A DNA stretch of 56,271 nt from CAZPBN01 sp964584935 (GTDB taxonomy: Bacteria > Acidobacteriota > Aminicenantia > Aminicenantales > Aminicenantaceae). The notes under the pieces were generated by a model. It was not told the origin of the DNA. It did not search any database and was given only the letters and a program-made list of their open reading frames with translations. Position 1 is the stretch's first letter. Every line of letters starts with the position of its first letter. A program made the translations under genes and the position numbers. This document shows, one piece after another, positions 7,430 through 15,686 of this stretch. The stretch lies in assembly GCA_964584935.1 (NCBI GenBank), contig CAZPBN010000017.1, forward strand, positions 1 to 56,271, read 5' to 3'.

Positions 7430-7752
7430 TATCCTTTTTTAATGATCTCTTCTAACAATGAATTTTAAATATTTTATAAGAAAATAGCAATTCTAAAGGT
7501 CAATCCGGCTTTTTCCAGTCTATGATCAAGCACCACTCTTGTTAAGGAGCTTTCCCATTTGTATTTCCTCTTATGTGTCTTTCTGTTATATTGATAGGAA
7601 TCGGATACCGACCATTGGATCATCGAAATGCGTGTGAAGCAATGTTTTATTTTGTTCATTTTATTATATTAATCCGGTTGATTGTTTGAGAACGAAGAAA
7701 ATTTGATGAAGAGTCACTTTTGTATGATAATATAATGGAAGGAGGAAGTATC
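7430..7752. other. Divergent intergenic region
   Basis: This gap separates the leftward fusion gene from the rightward aldolase gene. It is AT-rich with no credible coding frame. The right end holds a candidate promoter and the aldolase ribosome binding site. No riboswitch-like structure or clear operator palindrome was seen. Confidence 0.4.
7703..7731 (+). promoter_or_regulatory. Candidate sigma70-type promoter for aldolase
   Basis: TTGATG (7703-7708) and GATAAT (7726-7731) are spaced 17 bp apart. An exact TATAAT follows at 7731-7736 but lacks a suitably spaced -35. The implied transcript would have a very short leader before AAGGAGG (7739-7745) and the ATG at 7753. Confidence 0.35.
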
Positions 7753-8805
7753 ATGACTATGACAATCGAAGAAATTCTCGGAAAAGAAACAGATGGTCTT
7801 TTAAATCATGAGTGCAAGACTGTGAATAAAGAACAGCTTCATCTTCCAGGGCCGGATTTTGTTGACAGGGTGAGTTCGTTAACAGACCGGCCACCGGGAG
7901 TTATGCGGAATTTGCAGACGCTGTTCAATACAGGGAGGCTTGGAGGCACGGGGTATCTTTCCATACTGCCGGTTGACCAGGGTATTGAACACTCCGCCGG
8001 TGCTTCGTTTGCACCCAATCCTGTATACTTTGACCCGGGGAAAATAGTGGAGCTAGCTATAGAAGGAGGATGCAATGCTGTGGTTTCAACTCTGGGGGTA
8101 CTCGGAGCGGTGTCCCGGAAATATGCTCATAAGATTCCTTTTATAGTGAAGCTGAACCATAATGAATTGCTTTCTTATCCCAATACCTACGACCAGATTC
8201 TTTTTGCCAGTGTGGAGCAGGCGTTTGACATGGGAGCGGTTGCGGTTGGTGCCACTGTCTATTACGGCTCCCCGGAATCCAGCAGACAAATTCAGGAAAT
8301 AAGTGAAGTCTTCCGGTGCGCCCACAGTCTGGGAATGGTAACTGTTTTGTGGGCTTATTTACGGAATCCGGCGTTTAAAAAAGACGGAACGAATTACGAG
8401 GCATCTGCTGACCTTACTGGGCAGGCAAATCATCTTGCAGCGACCATAGAAGCTGACATAATCAAACAGAAACAGCCAAAGAACAACGGAGGGTTCAAAG
8501 CCCTCAATTTTGGGAAGACAGACGAACGTGTTTACACAGAACTGACCTCCGAACATCCTATAGATTTGACAAGGTATCAGGTTGTTAATTGTTATATGGG
8601 AAGAGTTGGTTTGATCAATTCCGGAGGAGCATCGGCTGAAAATGACCTCCAACAGGTTGTGAGAACAGCAGTGATAAACAAACGTGCCGGCGGAATGGGG
8701 GTCATATCCGGGAGAAAAACGTTTCAGAAACCGATGAAGGAAGGAGTGCGGATATTCAGTGCGATCCAGGACGTGTATCTATCGGCCGAGATAACAGTCG
8801 CTTGA
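7753..8805 (+). CDS. fbaB: Class I fructose-bisphosphate aldolase, DhnA type
   Basis: The product of about 350 residues matches the DhnA/FbaB class I aldolases, which cleave fructose 1,6-bisphosphate to triose phosphates through a lysine Schiff base. Visible features are LPVDQGIEH with following FAPNP, the strand FIVKLNHNE containing a lysine, the AFDMGAVAVGATVYYGSPES block and GRVGLINSGGAS near the C terminus, the phosphate-binding loop. The ATG at 7753 is preferred over an upstream TTG at 7720 because AAGGAGG (7739-7745) sits 7 bp before it. It stands alone, divergent from the kinase-aminotransferase fusion. Alternative members of the family act in aromatic biosynthesis or autoinducer-2 metabolism, but length and motifs favour the glycolytic enzyme. 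Confidence 0.88.
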   Translation: MTMTIEEILGKETDGLLNHECKTVNKEQLHLPGPDFVDRVSSLTDRPPGVMRNLQTLFNTGRLGGTGYLSILPVDQGIEHSAGASFAPNPVYFDPGKIVELAIEGGCNAVVSTLGVLGAVSRKYAHKIPFIVKLNHNELLSYPNTYDQILFASVEQAFDMGAVAVGATVYYGSPESSRQIQEISEVFRCAHSLGMVTVLWAYLRNPAFKKDGTNYEASADLTGQANHLAATIEADIIKQKQPKNNGGFKALNFGKTDERVYTELTSEHPIDLTRYQVVNCYMGRVGLINSGGASAENDLQQVVRTAVINKRAGGMGVISGRKTFQKPMKEGVRIFSAIQDVYLSAEITVA

Positions 8806-8868
8806 AAACACAAGAAATGCCCGGAATACGGAATGGAAACAATTCGAAAAATGTTTTCTCTTAATCTT

Positions 8869-11118
8869 CTAGAGTGTCAGGGCATACCCGATCTTGATAA
8901 AAAAGGTCCGGTCCGTTTGGGCTAGGTTGATATCATAGTATCCAAGATAATTGTCGCTGTAACCCAGAAATAGAACAGTGCGCGGATTCAGCTTATAAGA
9001 AAAAAGGATCTGGGAAAAAAGGGTTTGGGTTTTTGTTTCTGCCTCAAATTCATAGAGATCAAGATTTCTGTCAATGTCCTGATACTGAAGAATGAACCGA
9101 AGGAAAGCCCGGTTGTTCAAGTGGTAGATAAAATGCATCTGCGGCAGCTGTGCCAGGAAAAGCCTTTCTCCATTTATCTTTAACCATCTGTAAAGATAGC
9201 TGAGGCTCAGGTTGAAATGAGTCCCTATATTCCAGTCTATCGCGGGGCTCATTTGGAAGTATTTTCCTGCCCTCACATGAGCGTAATCGATTTCGTCCCC
9301 ATAACTGAAAGAAATATTTCCTTGAAAATTCCCGTTTGGACGGATGGAAAAAAATATGTGATTGAAAAATTGGGAGAAAGATTCCTGTTTGTAAACTTTT
9401 TTCCGTATCCCCACTACAGTGGTTAAGTTAGATTGCAAAGGACCGCTGAGAGAAATATTGGTTTCCACTTCTCTTTCCAATAGATTCCCCTGGTGGTCAT
9501 TGGTTTGATCATAGTTTCCAATGACATTGATTTGAGAGAAAAAACTTTTTTCAGTAGGGACATAAAGATATCCTCCCCCCACTTCAAAATTACGGAAGTC
9601 TACTCGGGGAACAAATCCCAAGTCTGCCCGGAATTCAGGGCTGAAATCTTCATAGGAACCAAAGAGGATATAATTTTTTCTCTGACGTGTGATTTCAATA
9701 TTGGCTGCATACCCATAAAGCTCTCCGGTATCCTGGTTGTAGTCTTCTGCCAGGGAATCCGGGTAGGCGGTTTGGGAACCCAAAAATTGAAAATTGATCG
9801 CATCAGATTTATTGAGCCTTAGAAGTCCGTCCAATCCAGCCAGACGATTGTGATACGCATCCCCTTCTCGGTCTGTCATTAAAATGCCGAGAGTGGATCC
9901 TCCTCCAATATCCCGGCGGTAGCGCAGAACATTGGAAAAAGACTTTTGGTCCAAAAATCCGGATGTCGAACCCTGGGAACCGGGGAAAATCAGATTGGTC
10001 AACTGATCTTGGGCAGAGAAAAAACCTATAGCATTTTTTCCTTCTTTTCCTGAAATTTTCACTCCCCAATCAGGGTCAGCGATAGAGCGAGTGTATAATG
10101 CCTGAACAGGTGTTTCGAAAAAATCCTGTCCTTCCAGAAAAAAAGGGCGTTTTTCCGGATAATAGAGGGCAAATTGTTTGTTTATATCCAGCTGAGCCAC
10201 ATCTGCTTCCACCTGGGAAAAGTCCGGATTCAGAGCCGCACTCAAAGTCATATTATTGGTGAATCCCCATCTTCCTGAAATTCCGATATTTCCTGAGGAC
10301 TCCTCTTTTTTCATAGGGCCGTGAGGAAAGTCATCTTTTTTCTCTGAATAAAGTCCCACCACTGTGGGGTCAAGTTCGATGTTGCGACCAGGTTCTGCTC
10401 CTGAGAATCCCCTGATTTTGGGAAGCTGGCAGAGAATGCACTGTTCATTCCGGTCTAAAGGGAAAGCGCTGATCTGATGCCGCCGGCTTCTCGGATAATT
10501 GCGGACCGGAGCAAAGCCCCAGATCTGGTCTTCTTTAGAAGGTTGGAACTGCAAAGCTCTAAAGGGAATGGCTATTTCGATCACATATCCAAAATCAGTG
10601 ATTTGTCCCGCAGAGTCCCAAATCGCATCCCAGGACATGTCTTCTTGAGTCCCTCCGTTGCTCATAATTTCATCTCCCTGAATCCCCAAGGGATTCACGA
10701 AAAAGGCAAAAGCCCGGTTTTCATCGTTGAACGTATCAATAATTATTCCGATGGAGTCATCTTGCCAGGCTTTATCCCGGTCGGAAAGATAGGCTCTTAT
10801 TTTTTTTGGCTCTGGATCAAAAGCCCGGCATCCAACATACAAGTGGTTGGTGTCATATATCAAGTAACACTCTGAATCCACAGGCGCAGGCACATTTTCA
10901 GCAGGCATGACCTCTATATCCAGAGTTAGTTTCAGTGCGTCGGACCATGCTGGTTCATCCATAATTCCATTGATATTGATTTTTTGAGATGTTTTGGGTA
11001 TATCTAAAATTTTTTCTTCCTCTTTTGTTTTTCTGGATGGAAACGCCAGGTTGGATATGATCAATCCGCTGAGAAGCAGCCCTAAAATCTTTTTTAACAT
11101 CATGTTTCTCCTTTTCAA
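8869..11118 (-). CDS. CBM9-like plus DUF5916 outer-membrane protein
   Basis: The 749-residue protein begins with a signal peptide (basic MKRRNMMLKK, hydrophobic core to about residue 27). Residues about 40-240 form a CBM9-like beta-sandwich with CRAFDPEPKKIRAYLSDRD and DTFNDENRAFAFFVNP-type motifs. The rest, rich in alternating aromatic/polar strands and ending in F-F-I-K-I-G-Y-A-L-T-L, looks like a DUF5916 beta-barrel, ending like an outer-membrane barrel. Such proteins are abundant in Aminicenantes, Acidobacteria and Bacteroidetes and are thought to act at the outer membrane in polymer handling, but the role is not established. It is monocistronic by spacing, 236 bp from the sulfur operon. 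Confidence 0.75.
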   Translation of the reverse strand: MKRRNMMLKKILGLLLSGLIISNLAFPSRKTKEEEKILDIPKTSQKININGIMDEPAWSDALKLTLDIEVMPAENVPAPVDSECYLIYDTNHLYVGCRAFDPEPKKIRAYLSDRDKAWQDDSIGIIIDTFNDENRAFAFFVNPLGIQGDEIMSNGGTQEDMSWDAIWDSAGQITDFGYVIEIAIPFRALQFQPSKEDQIWGFAPVRNYPRSRRHQISAFPLDRNEQCILCQLPKIRGFSGAEPGRNIELDPTVVGLYSEKKDDFPHGPMKKEESSGNIGISGRWGFTNNMTLSAALNPDFSQVEADVAQLDINKQFALYYPEKRPFFLEGQDFFETPVQALYTRSIADPDWGVKISGKEGKNAIGFFSAQDQLTNLIFPGSQGSTSGFLDQKSFSNVLRYRRDIGGGSTLGILMTDREGDAYHNRLAGLDGLLRLNKSDAINFQFLGSQTAYPDSLAEDYNQDTGELYGYAANIEITRQRKNYILFGSYEDFSPEFRADLGFVPRVDFRNFEVGGGYLYVPTEKSFFSQINVIGNYDQTNDHQGNLLEREVETNISLSGPLQSNLTTVVGIRKKVYKQESFSQFFNHIFFSIRPNGNFQGNISFSYGDEIDYAHVRAGKYFQMSPAIDWNIGTHFNLSLSYLYRWLKINGERLFLAQLPQMHFIYHLNNRAFLRFILQYQDIDRNLDLYEFEAETKTQTLFSQILFSYKLNPRTVLFLGYSDNYLGYYDINLAQTDRTFFIKIGYALTL

Positions 11119-11265
11119 TTGGTCAATTCACTCAATTTTTTTCTGACGTGAACAATCTTTATTAGTAATGACTTGATCAGTCTTTAATAAATAAAACGTT
11201 ATTAAGGGAAAAAGGTTCACTTTTTTTACATCTTTTTATCAGTTTGCCCTTAAATGTCAAACTTT

Positions 11266-11285
11266 GAGCGAATTCGATTTCGCTC
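11266..11285. other. Perfect 7-bp inverted repeat
   Basis: GAGCGAA and TTCGCTC flank a 6-base loop between the sulfur operon end and the DUF5916 gene start. It lies 70 bp past the IscU-fusion stop on the minus strand, a terminator position, but there is no T-tract after the stem on that strand, so termination is uncertain. Confidence 0.3.
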
Positions 11286-11354
11286 CCACTTCAATAAAGA
11301 ACAGAATGTTTTATTTAGATTAGAGACATAAGAGATTCTTGATTTGAAGGAAAA

Positions 11355-12134
11355 TTAAATCATAACCACAGCATCCACAAACAATTCATAGGCGTCATCC
11401 TCATCAAGGTCATAAATTGTCACTTTTTCAACGGAATTGAACCCCGATATTTCTTTAAGCTGAGATTCGTATAGAATTTTGACCTTTGACTTTTTAAGAT
11501 TTGAACGGGACGCCTCCTTGAAATTTTTTGATTTTTTCTGGGTTACAAAAACCACACTTGGTGAATACTTGGCAAGAGCGGTGGCTAATTCTCTGGATTC
11601 TTTCCCTCTATCCTGAACCAGAACTCTTTTGTCTTTAAATGAGGCGGGATTTTTAATTTTATGAAAAACTCCTTTTCCCAGAAAAGCTTTTTCTCCTGCC
11701 ATTTCTTTTTTATGGGTTTCTTTGGTGGTGATCTTTTGATGTTCTTTTTTTGGTTTTTGCTTTTCTTTATAATTTTTTATAGCTTCTTTGAGGGCATCCG
11801 CCGCCAGATTTGAACAATGCATTTTTACTGGGGGGAGGCCATCCAGTGAATCCGCAACATCCTTTCGTGTTATTTTGAGCGCTTCATCCAGGGTTTTCCC
11901 TTTGGCTAATTCCGTAATCATCGAAGCTGTGGCCACGGCTGAACCGCATCCAAATGTTTTGAACTTAATGTCTTCGATTCGGTTGTTTTTGACTTTTAAT
12001 GAAAATTCCATAAGATCTCCGCACACTGGATTTCCAACAGTTCCTTTGGCTATGTCTTTGCCCTTTAAAACGCCGACATTTCTGGGATTGCGAAAATGGT
12101 CTAAAACTTTTTTGGAATAGGATGTTGATTTCAT
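11355..12134 (-). CDS. IscU-type scaffold fused to TrxR-like domain
   Basis: Residues 1-125 are an IscU/NifU-N scaffold that builds Fe-S clusters: the start LDHFRNPRNVG, then NPVCGD near residue 37, FGCGSA near residue 62 and MHCSNLA near residue 105, so all three ligand cysteines and the Asp after the first are kept. A charged linker (about 125-160) leads to a C-terminal domain (about 165-259) that resembles the NAD(P)-binding half of thioredoxin reductases: RVLVQDRG, then SVVFVTQKK, KVKILYESQLKEI and DAYELFVDAVVMI. The glycine-rich GxGxxG is replaced by QDRGKES, so NAD(P) binding is doubtful. It is the last gene of a four-gene operon, 15 bp after the IscS-like gene. The fusion suggests coupling of cluster assembly to a reductant or partner. 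Confidence 0.8.
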   Translation of the reverse strand: MKSTSYSKKVLDHFRNPRNVGVLKGKDIAKGTVGNPVCGDLMEFSLKVKNNRIEDIKFKTFGCGSAVATASMITELAKGKTLDEALKITRKDVADSLDGLPPVKMHCSNLAADALKEAIKNYKEKQKPKKEHQKITTKETHKKEMAGEKAFLGKGVFHKIKNPASFKDKRVLVQDRGKESRELATALAKYSPSVVFVTQKKSKNFKEASRSNLKKSKVKILYESQLKEISGFNSVEKVTIYDLDEDDAYELFVDAVVMI

Positions 12135-12149
12135 TTGAATTCTCCTTTT

Positions 12150-13301
12150 TTAATAAAGAGGGGATAGCTTTCTTAACCGATCAACCACTTCAGGAAGAGC
12201 TTTTATCACTAAATCAACGTCGCTTTCTTTTGTGAATCTTCCTACAGTGAGTTCAAGCGATCCGTGTGCTTCTTTGTGAAGCAAGCCCATTGCGATCAAT
12301 GTGTGGGAAGGCTCCAATGTCTTTGATGAACAGGCAGAACCGGTTGAGGCGGCAATTCCCTTGTCATTCAGCGATAAAAGCAGTGATTCGCCTTCGATTC
12401 CGTCGAAGCGAAAATGAGCATTGTTGGGTAGTCTATTTTCAGGATGACCGTTGAGATAGGACTTGGGTATTTTTTCCAATATTTCTTTTATAATTCTGTT
12501 TCTAAGCGATTGTAGTTTTTTAACTTCCATTTCTCTTTCTTTGACAACAATCTCTGCAGCATGAGCCATTCCGGCGATAGAAGAGAGATTTTCGGTGCCG
12601 GATCGAAGTCCGTTTTCCTGTCCTCCCCCGATGATCTGAGGTGAGAGCTTTATCCCTTTTCTTTTGTATAAAATTCCCAGTCCTTTGGGGCCATAAATAT
12701 CATTGGAAGAGAAGGTCATTAAGTCTATAGAATCTGTTTGGACATCCAGAGGAAGAAGTCCTTCGGCGGCAACGGCATCGGTATGGAAGACGATTCCTTT
12801 TTCCCTGCACAAACGGCCTATTTTCTTAATAGGTTGAATGGTTCCTACTTCATTGCTGGCATAGATGATTGAGATGAGAGATGTGTCATCGGTTATCCGT
12901 TCTTTTATTTTATCTATAGGAACTTTTCCATAGTGATCAACAGGGACCTTGGATATGGAAAATCCCGCCTTCATTAAAAATTTGGCTATATTGTGTATGG
13001 AAATGTGCTCTATTTCTGATATGATGATATGCTTTCCTTTGTTTTTATTCCCAAGCGCGTAGCCCAAGAGAGCCAAATTGTTGGATTCTGTGGCACCTGA
13101 CGTGAATATGACTTCATCCGGTTTCGCCTGAATGAGTTCTGCGATTTTCGAACGGCTTTTTTCTAAGCTCTCTGAAGCCTCATCTCCGATAGAGTGCAGA
13201 GAAGACGGATTCCCGAATATTTTATTAAAATACGGACTCATGGCTTTAATAACTCGGGGATCCACAGGTTTCGAGGACTGATAATCAAGATAGACGCTCA
13301 T
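12150..13301 (-). CDS. IscS/NifS-like protein lacking the PLP lysine
   Basis: The 383-residue protein has full NifS/IscS length. It keeps YLDYQSSKP, TSGATESNN, the His of EIEHISIHN, SNEVGT, HTDAV and the mobile-loop cysteine in STGSACSS. The PLP-lysine motif SGHKxYGPKG reads SSNDIYGPKG: His is Asn and the Schiff-base Lys is Asp. The glutamine two residues after HTDA is also Ala. I read the codons directly (AAT GAT). Canonical desulfurase chemistry should therefore be lost. An Archaeoglobus fulgidus IscS with Asp in place of this Lys has been described and partners an IscU in cluster transfer, so this is probably a conserved variant and not decay. Its operon partners are TusA-, DsrE- and IscU-like proteins, which may deliver sulfur. 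Confidence 0.88.
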   Translation of the reverse strand: MSVYLDYQSSKPVDPRVIKAMSPYFNKIFGNPSSLHSIGDEASESLEKSRSKIAELIQAKPDEVIFTSGATESNNLALLGYALGNKNKGKHIIISEIEHISIHNIAKFLMKAGFSISKVPVDHYGKVPIDKIKERITDDTSLISIIYASNEVGTIQPIKKIGRLCREKGIVFHTDAVAAEGLLPLDVQTDSIDLMTFSSNDIYGPKGLGILYKRKGIKLSPQIIGGGQENGLRSGTENLSSIAGMAHAAEIVVKEREMEVKKLQSLRNRIIKEILEKIPKSYLNGHPENRLPNNAHFRFDGIEGESLLLSLNDKGIAASTGSACSSKTLEPSHTLIAMGLLHKEAHGSLELTVGRFTKESDVDLVIKALPEVVDRLRKLSPLY

Positions 13302-13317
13302 TTGATTTCCTTTTCAT

Positions 13318-13677
13318 TTAAAACCACATGGTTGTATCGGATTCAAGCGCGAGGTCGTTCAATGTTCCGGCTCCCACAATTTTTAGACCTGGAATGAGTT
13401 TGACTTCATCCATTCCCAGCATTTGTTTGGATGCTTCGCACACAAATATTTCTATTCCCATATCAATTGTCTTTTGAATCAATTCCGATAAAGAAGGGAA
13501 TGAGCCTGCTTTTATTTTTTCTGCAGCCCCTTGTTTTAGCACTCTAAGCCCCTGACCTAAATAATAAATCTTTGCATCAATATCCATTGCCTTTGCTGTT
13601 TGGGCTAAGACAAGAGGCGAGTACTGTCTTTCTGGATCATCACTGGTTTGCACATAAAGTATTGATTTTTTGTTCAT
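13318..13677 (-). CDS. DsrE-family sulfur-relay-like protein
   Basis: The 119-residue protein has the DsrE/DsrF-like Rossmann-type fold: strand KSILYVQTSDDPER, then an A-K-I-Y-Y-L-G-Q-G-L segment and IEIFVCEASKQMLGM, where the cysteine near residue 80 sits at the usual persulfide position. Family members carry sulfur between TusA and acceptors, or act in sulfur oxidation with rhodanese and TusA. It sits 9 bp after the TusA-like gene and 16 bp before the IscS-like gene in a tight operon, which supports a sulfur-carrier role. No transmembrane segment is seen, so it is cytoplasmic. The exact acceptor is unknown. Confidence 0.78.
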   Translation of the reverse strand: MNKKSILYVQTSDDPERQYSPLVLAQTAKAMDIDAKIYYLGQGLRVLKQGAAEKIKAGSFPSLSELIQKTIDMGIEIFVCEASKQMLGMDEVKLIPGLKIVGAGTLNDLALESDTTMWF

Positions 13678-13686
13678 TGTTATCTC

Positions 13687-13929
13687 CTATTTTGTTTTTT
13701 TTATTAGAAACCTTATGGTCTCGTTTCTTTTCTCAAACTTAATGATTTTATGCCCTGTTCTTTTGGCAAATCGCTTTATATCTTCCTCAGCTGCTGGGTC
13801 ATCTGCCAAAACTTCCAGGATCTCCCCAATCTCGATGCTGTCTATATTTTCTCTGGTTTGAAATAAAGGCTCCGGACAGAAGAGTCCTATGCAATCGAGA
13901 GATTTTTTAGGTTTATTTTCTGAAGACAT
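13687..13929 (-). CDS. tusA: TusA/SirA-family sulfur carrier
   Basis: The 80-residue protein matches TusA: LDCIGLFCPEPLFQTRENI near residues 10-28 with the CPxP motif and persulfide cysteine, then the IEIGEILEVLADDPAAEEDI strand-helix block typical of the family. TusA carries sulfane sulfur from a desulfurase or from DsrE-type proteins. It is the first gene of the operon, with a 439-bp upstream gap. No canonical tusBCDE set or tRNA thiolation gene is nearby, so its role here is more likely sulfur supply to the downstream IscS-like/IscU-like pair. The symbol denotes family membership only. Confidence 0.85.
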   Translation of the reverse strand: MSSENKPKKSLDCIGLFCPEPLFQTRENIDSIEIGEILEVLADDPAAEEDIKRFAKRTGHKIIKFEKRNETIRFLIKKTK

Positions 13930-14368
13930 TTGTTTCCCTTTTCAAAATATTATAATTCCTATAGAATAAATATACTATTAATAATATAAGTCTTATTTAA
14001 TGATTTGTCAATCTTTTTTGATTTGAACTCTCTTTTGAATGTGAACAAATCGTTAACAGAATGAGCTGTTTTTCAATAATATTTTGAGAGTGGATATATA
14101 ATAGGCTTCCATAGAGGATGAACAGCCCAAGTCTGAACTCAAAAAATACACCGGCAGGTACATCTCTTTGGATTCGTTGTTAAATCCAATCTGAGAAAAG
14201 GTGTATTCGGTCCCGAAGTATGGAGTCGCCACGTCAAAATACCCTGAAGAAAGAATAAAAATTCATGTGACCATTTATGTCCTTGAATAATATTTTAAAA
14301 GATGTTAATATATAGTCAAATTTATCAGTTTCATTAAGTAATATTCAATAAAGTGGGAGTGAAATAAG
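13930..14368. other. Intergenic gap with possible gene fragments
   Basis: No intact gene is seen. On the plus strand 14105-14194 is a stop-bounded frame reading EDEQPKSELKKYTGRYISLD, reminiscent of the L-K-K-Y-x-G-x-Y tail blocks found after serine hydrolase domains. On the minus strand 14053-14260 is also open and protein-like but not recognised. Neither has a start. They may be scraps of a lost gene, or chance. The far left end is AT-rich and should hold the tusA operon promoter. Confidence 0.3.
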
Positions 14369-14677
14369 ATGAACAGGAAACTTATCAGGCCAAATTTATC
14401 CGAAGTAAAGGGGAAAATGAGCCGGGAAGCCGCCAAGAAGAAATCCCATCCTTCTTTTGAAACATTTGCCGAAAATTACTATTATCTTAAACAGATGAAT
14501 AAAAAAACTCCAATGGCAGTGACATTCGTTGATGGAGAAACGGTGACCGGGAATATTGAATGGTATGATGATAAATGTTTCAAATTGAATAGAAAAAATG
14601 AACCGAACCTGTTGATATTCAAAAACGGTATAAAATACCTTTACAAATTGGAAGATCAGAAAGAAAAGAAAAAGTGA
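14369..14677 (+). CDS. Divergent Hfq-like Sm-fold RNA-binding protein
   Basis: The 102-residue protein has a basic N-terminal arm (residues 1-30) followed by an Sm-like domain at about 33-92: ENYYYLKQMNKKTPMAVTF is the helix plus first strand, DGETVTGNIEWYDDKCFKL matches the Sm1 region (xGxxxxGxIxxxDxxxxxL of Hfq), and LLIFKNGIKYLYK occupies the Sm2 position where Hfq has the YKH signature. The YKH motif is absent. Divergent Hfq-related proteins of this kind occur in Acidobacteria-like genomes and may bind RNA. Its stop overlaps the GTG start of pdxA by 4 bp, so the two are translationally coupled. Confidence 0.6.
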   Translation: MNRKLIRPNLSEVKGKMSREAAKKKSHPSFETFAENYYYLKQMNKKTPMAVTFVDGETVTGNIEWYDDKCFKLNRKNEPNLLIFKNGIKYLYKLEDQKEKKK

Positions 14678-15654
14678 CCCTGAATAAAGTAGGGATTACT
14701 CTGGGGGACCCGGGGGGAATAGGACCTGAAGTCGTCTTGAAAGTCCTTTCTTCAAAAGAATTGACCTCAAAAGCCCATTTTATCATTTTTGGCTCCTCTA
14801 ATGTTATCGAAGAAGAACAGAAAATTTTAGGGACGAATCTGGATTTTAAAATACTATCCAAAGAAGAAAATGTATTGTCCTCTGGCATATCACTGTATGA
14901 AATCAAAACAGGGATCAAGCAATTTACTAAAGGCATATCAAACCAGGAAAACGGAAAAGCCTCTTTTTTATTCTTCGACCAGGCAGTAAAAAAAGCAAGA
15001 GAAGGAATTATTGATGCTGTGGTCACTGCTCCTATATCTAAAGAATCGTGGAGTATGGCAGGAGTGAAATGGGCTGGGCACACGGAGTATTTAACTCAAT
15101 TTTTTCCTGATGCCATTATGGCTTTCTGGTCGGATATATTGAAGGTCGTTTTATTTACGCATCATATACCTTTGAAACAAGCATTGAAAAAAGTTAAGAA
15201 AGAAAAACTTATAGAGTTTTTTCTCAGTCTTCATCAATATGTTGAAAAAGCTTTTCCCCATCGGTTTTCATTTCTCACAGCCGGATTGAATCCGCATGCA
15301 GGAGAAAAAGGACTTCTGGGAAAAGAAGAGATAGAACATATTATTCCTGCCGTTAGATATGCCCGGAACAAAGGAATGAAAATCAGTGATCCTCTCCCTC
15401 CGGATGTCGTTTTCAGGAATGCATTGAACAAACCAGATACAATCGTCATAGCCCATTTCCATGACCAGGGTTTGATCCCCTTCAAGCTTCTGTGTTTTCA
15501 TAAAGGAGTTAATTTGACTATAAGCCTCCCTTTTGTTAGAACATCTCCCGACCATGGGACGGCATTTGACATAGCAGGGAAAGGAAAGGCTAATCCGGAG
15601 AGCATGAAAGAAGCAGTCAAGTTAGCCTGTCTTTTCAGTCTGCCTGGTTCATAA
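14674..15654 (+). CDS. pdxA: 4-hydroxythreonine-4-phosphate dehydrogenase PdxA
   Basis: The 326-residue enzyme belongs to the DXP-dependent pyridoxal phosphate pathway and oxidises 4-phosphooxy-threonine, which decarboxylates for ring closure by PdxJ. The motifs are clear: ITLGDPGGIGPEVV at the N terminus, VTAPISKESW, AGHTEYL, NPHAGEKGLLGKEE with metal-binding His, PPDVVFR and AHFHDQGLIPFK, then SPDHGTAFDIAGKGKA at the end. The GTG start at 14674 overlaps the Hfq-like gene's stop by 4 bp and gives the normal N terminus. Some PdxA homologues act on other 4-hydroxyacid phosphates, but the length and motifs fit PdxA. It ends 32 bp before a convergent VOC gene. Confidence 0.92.
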   Translation: MTLNKVGITLGDPGGIGPEVVLKVLSSKELTSKAHFIIFGSSNVIEEEQKILGTNLDFKILSKEENVLSSGISLYEIKTGIKQFTKGISNQENGKASFLFFDQAVKKAREGIIDAVVTAPISKESWSMAGVKWAGHTEYLTQFFPDAIMAFWSDILKVVLFTHHIPLKQALKKVKKEKLIEFFLSLHQYVEKAFPHRFSFLTAGLNPHAGEKGLLGKEEIEHIIPAVRYARNKGMKISDPLPPDVVFRNALNKPDTIVIAHFHDQGLIPFKLLCFHKGVNLTISLPFVRTSPDHGTAFDIAGKGKANPESMKEAVKLACLFSLPGS

Positions 15655-15686
15655 ATAACAAAGATTGATTTCAAGCTGACTTTATG

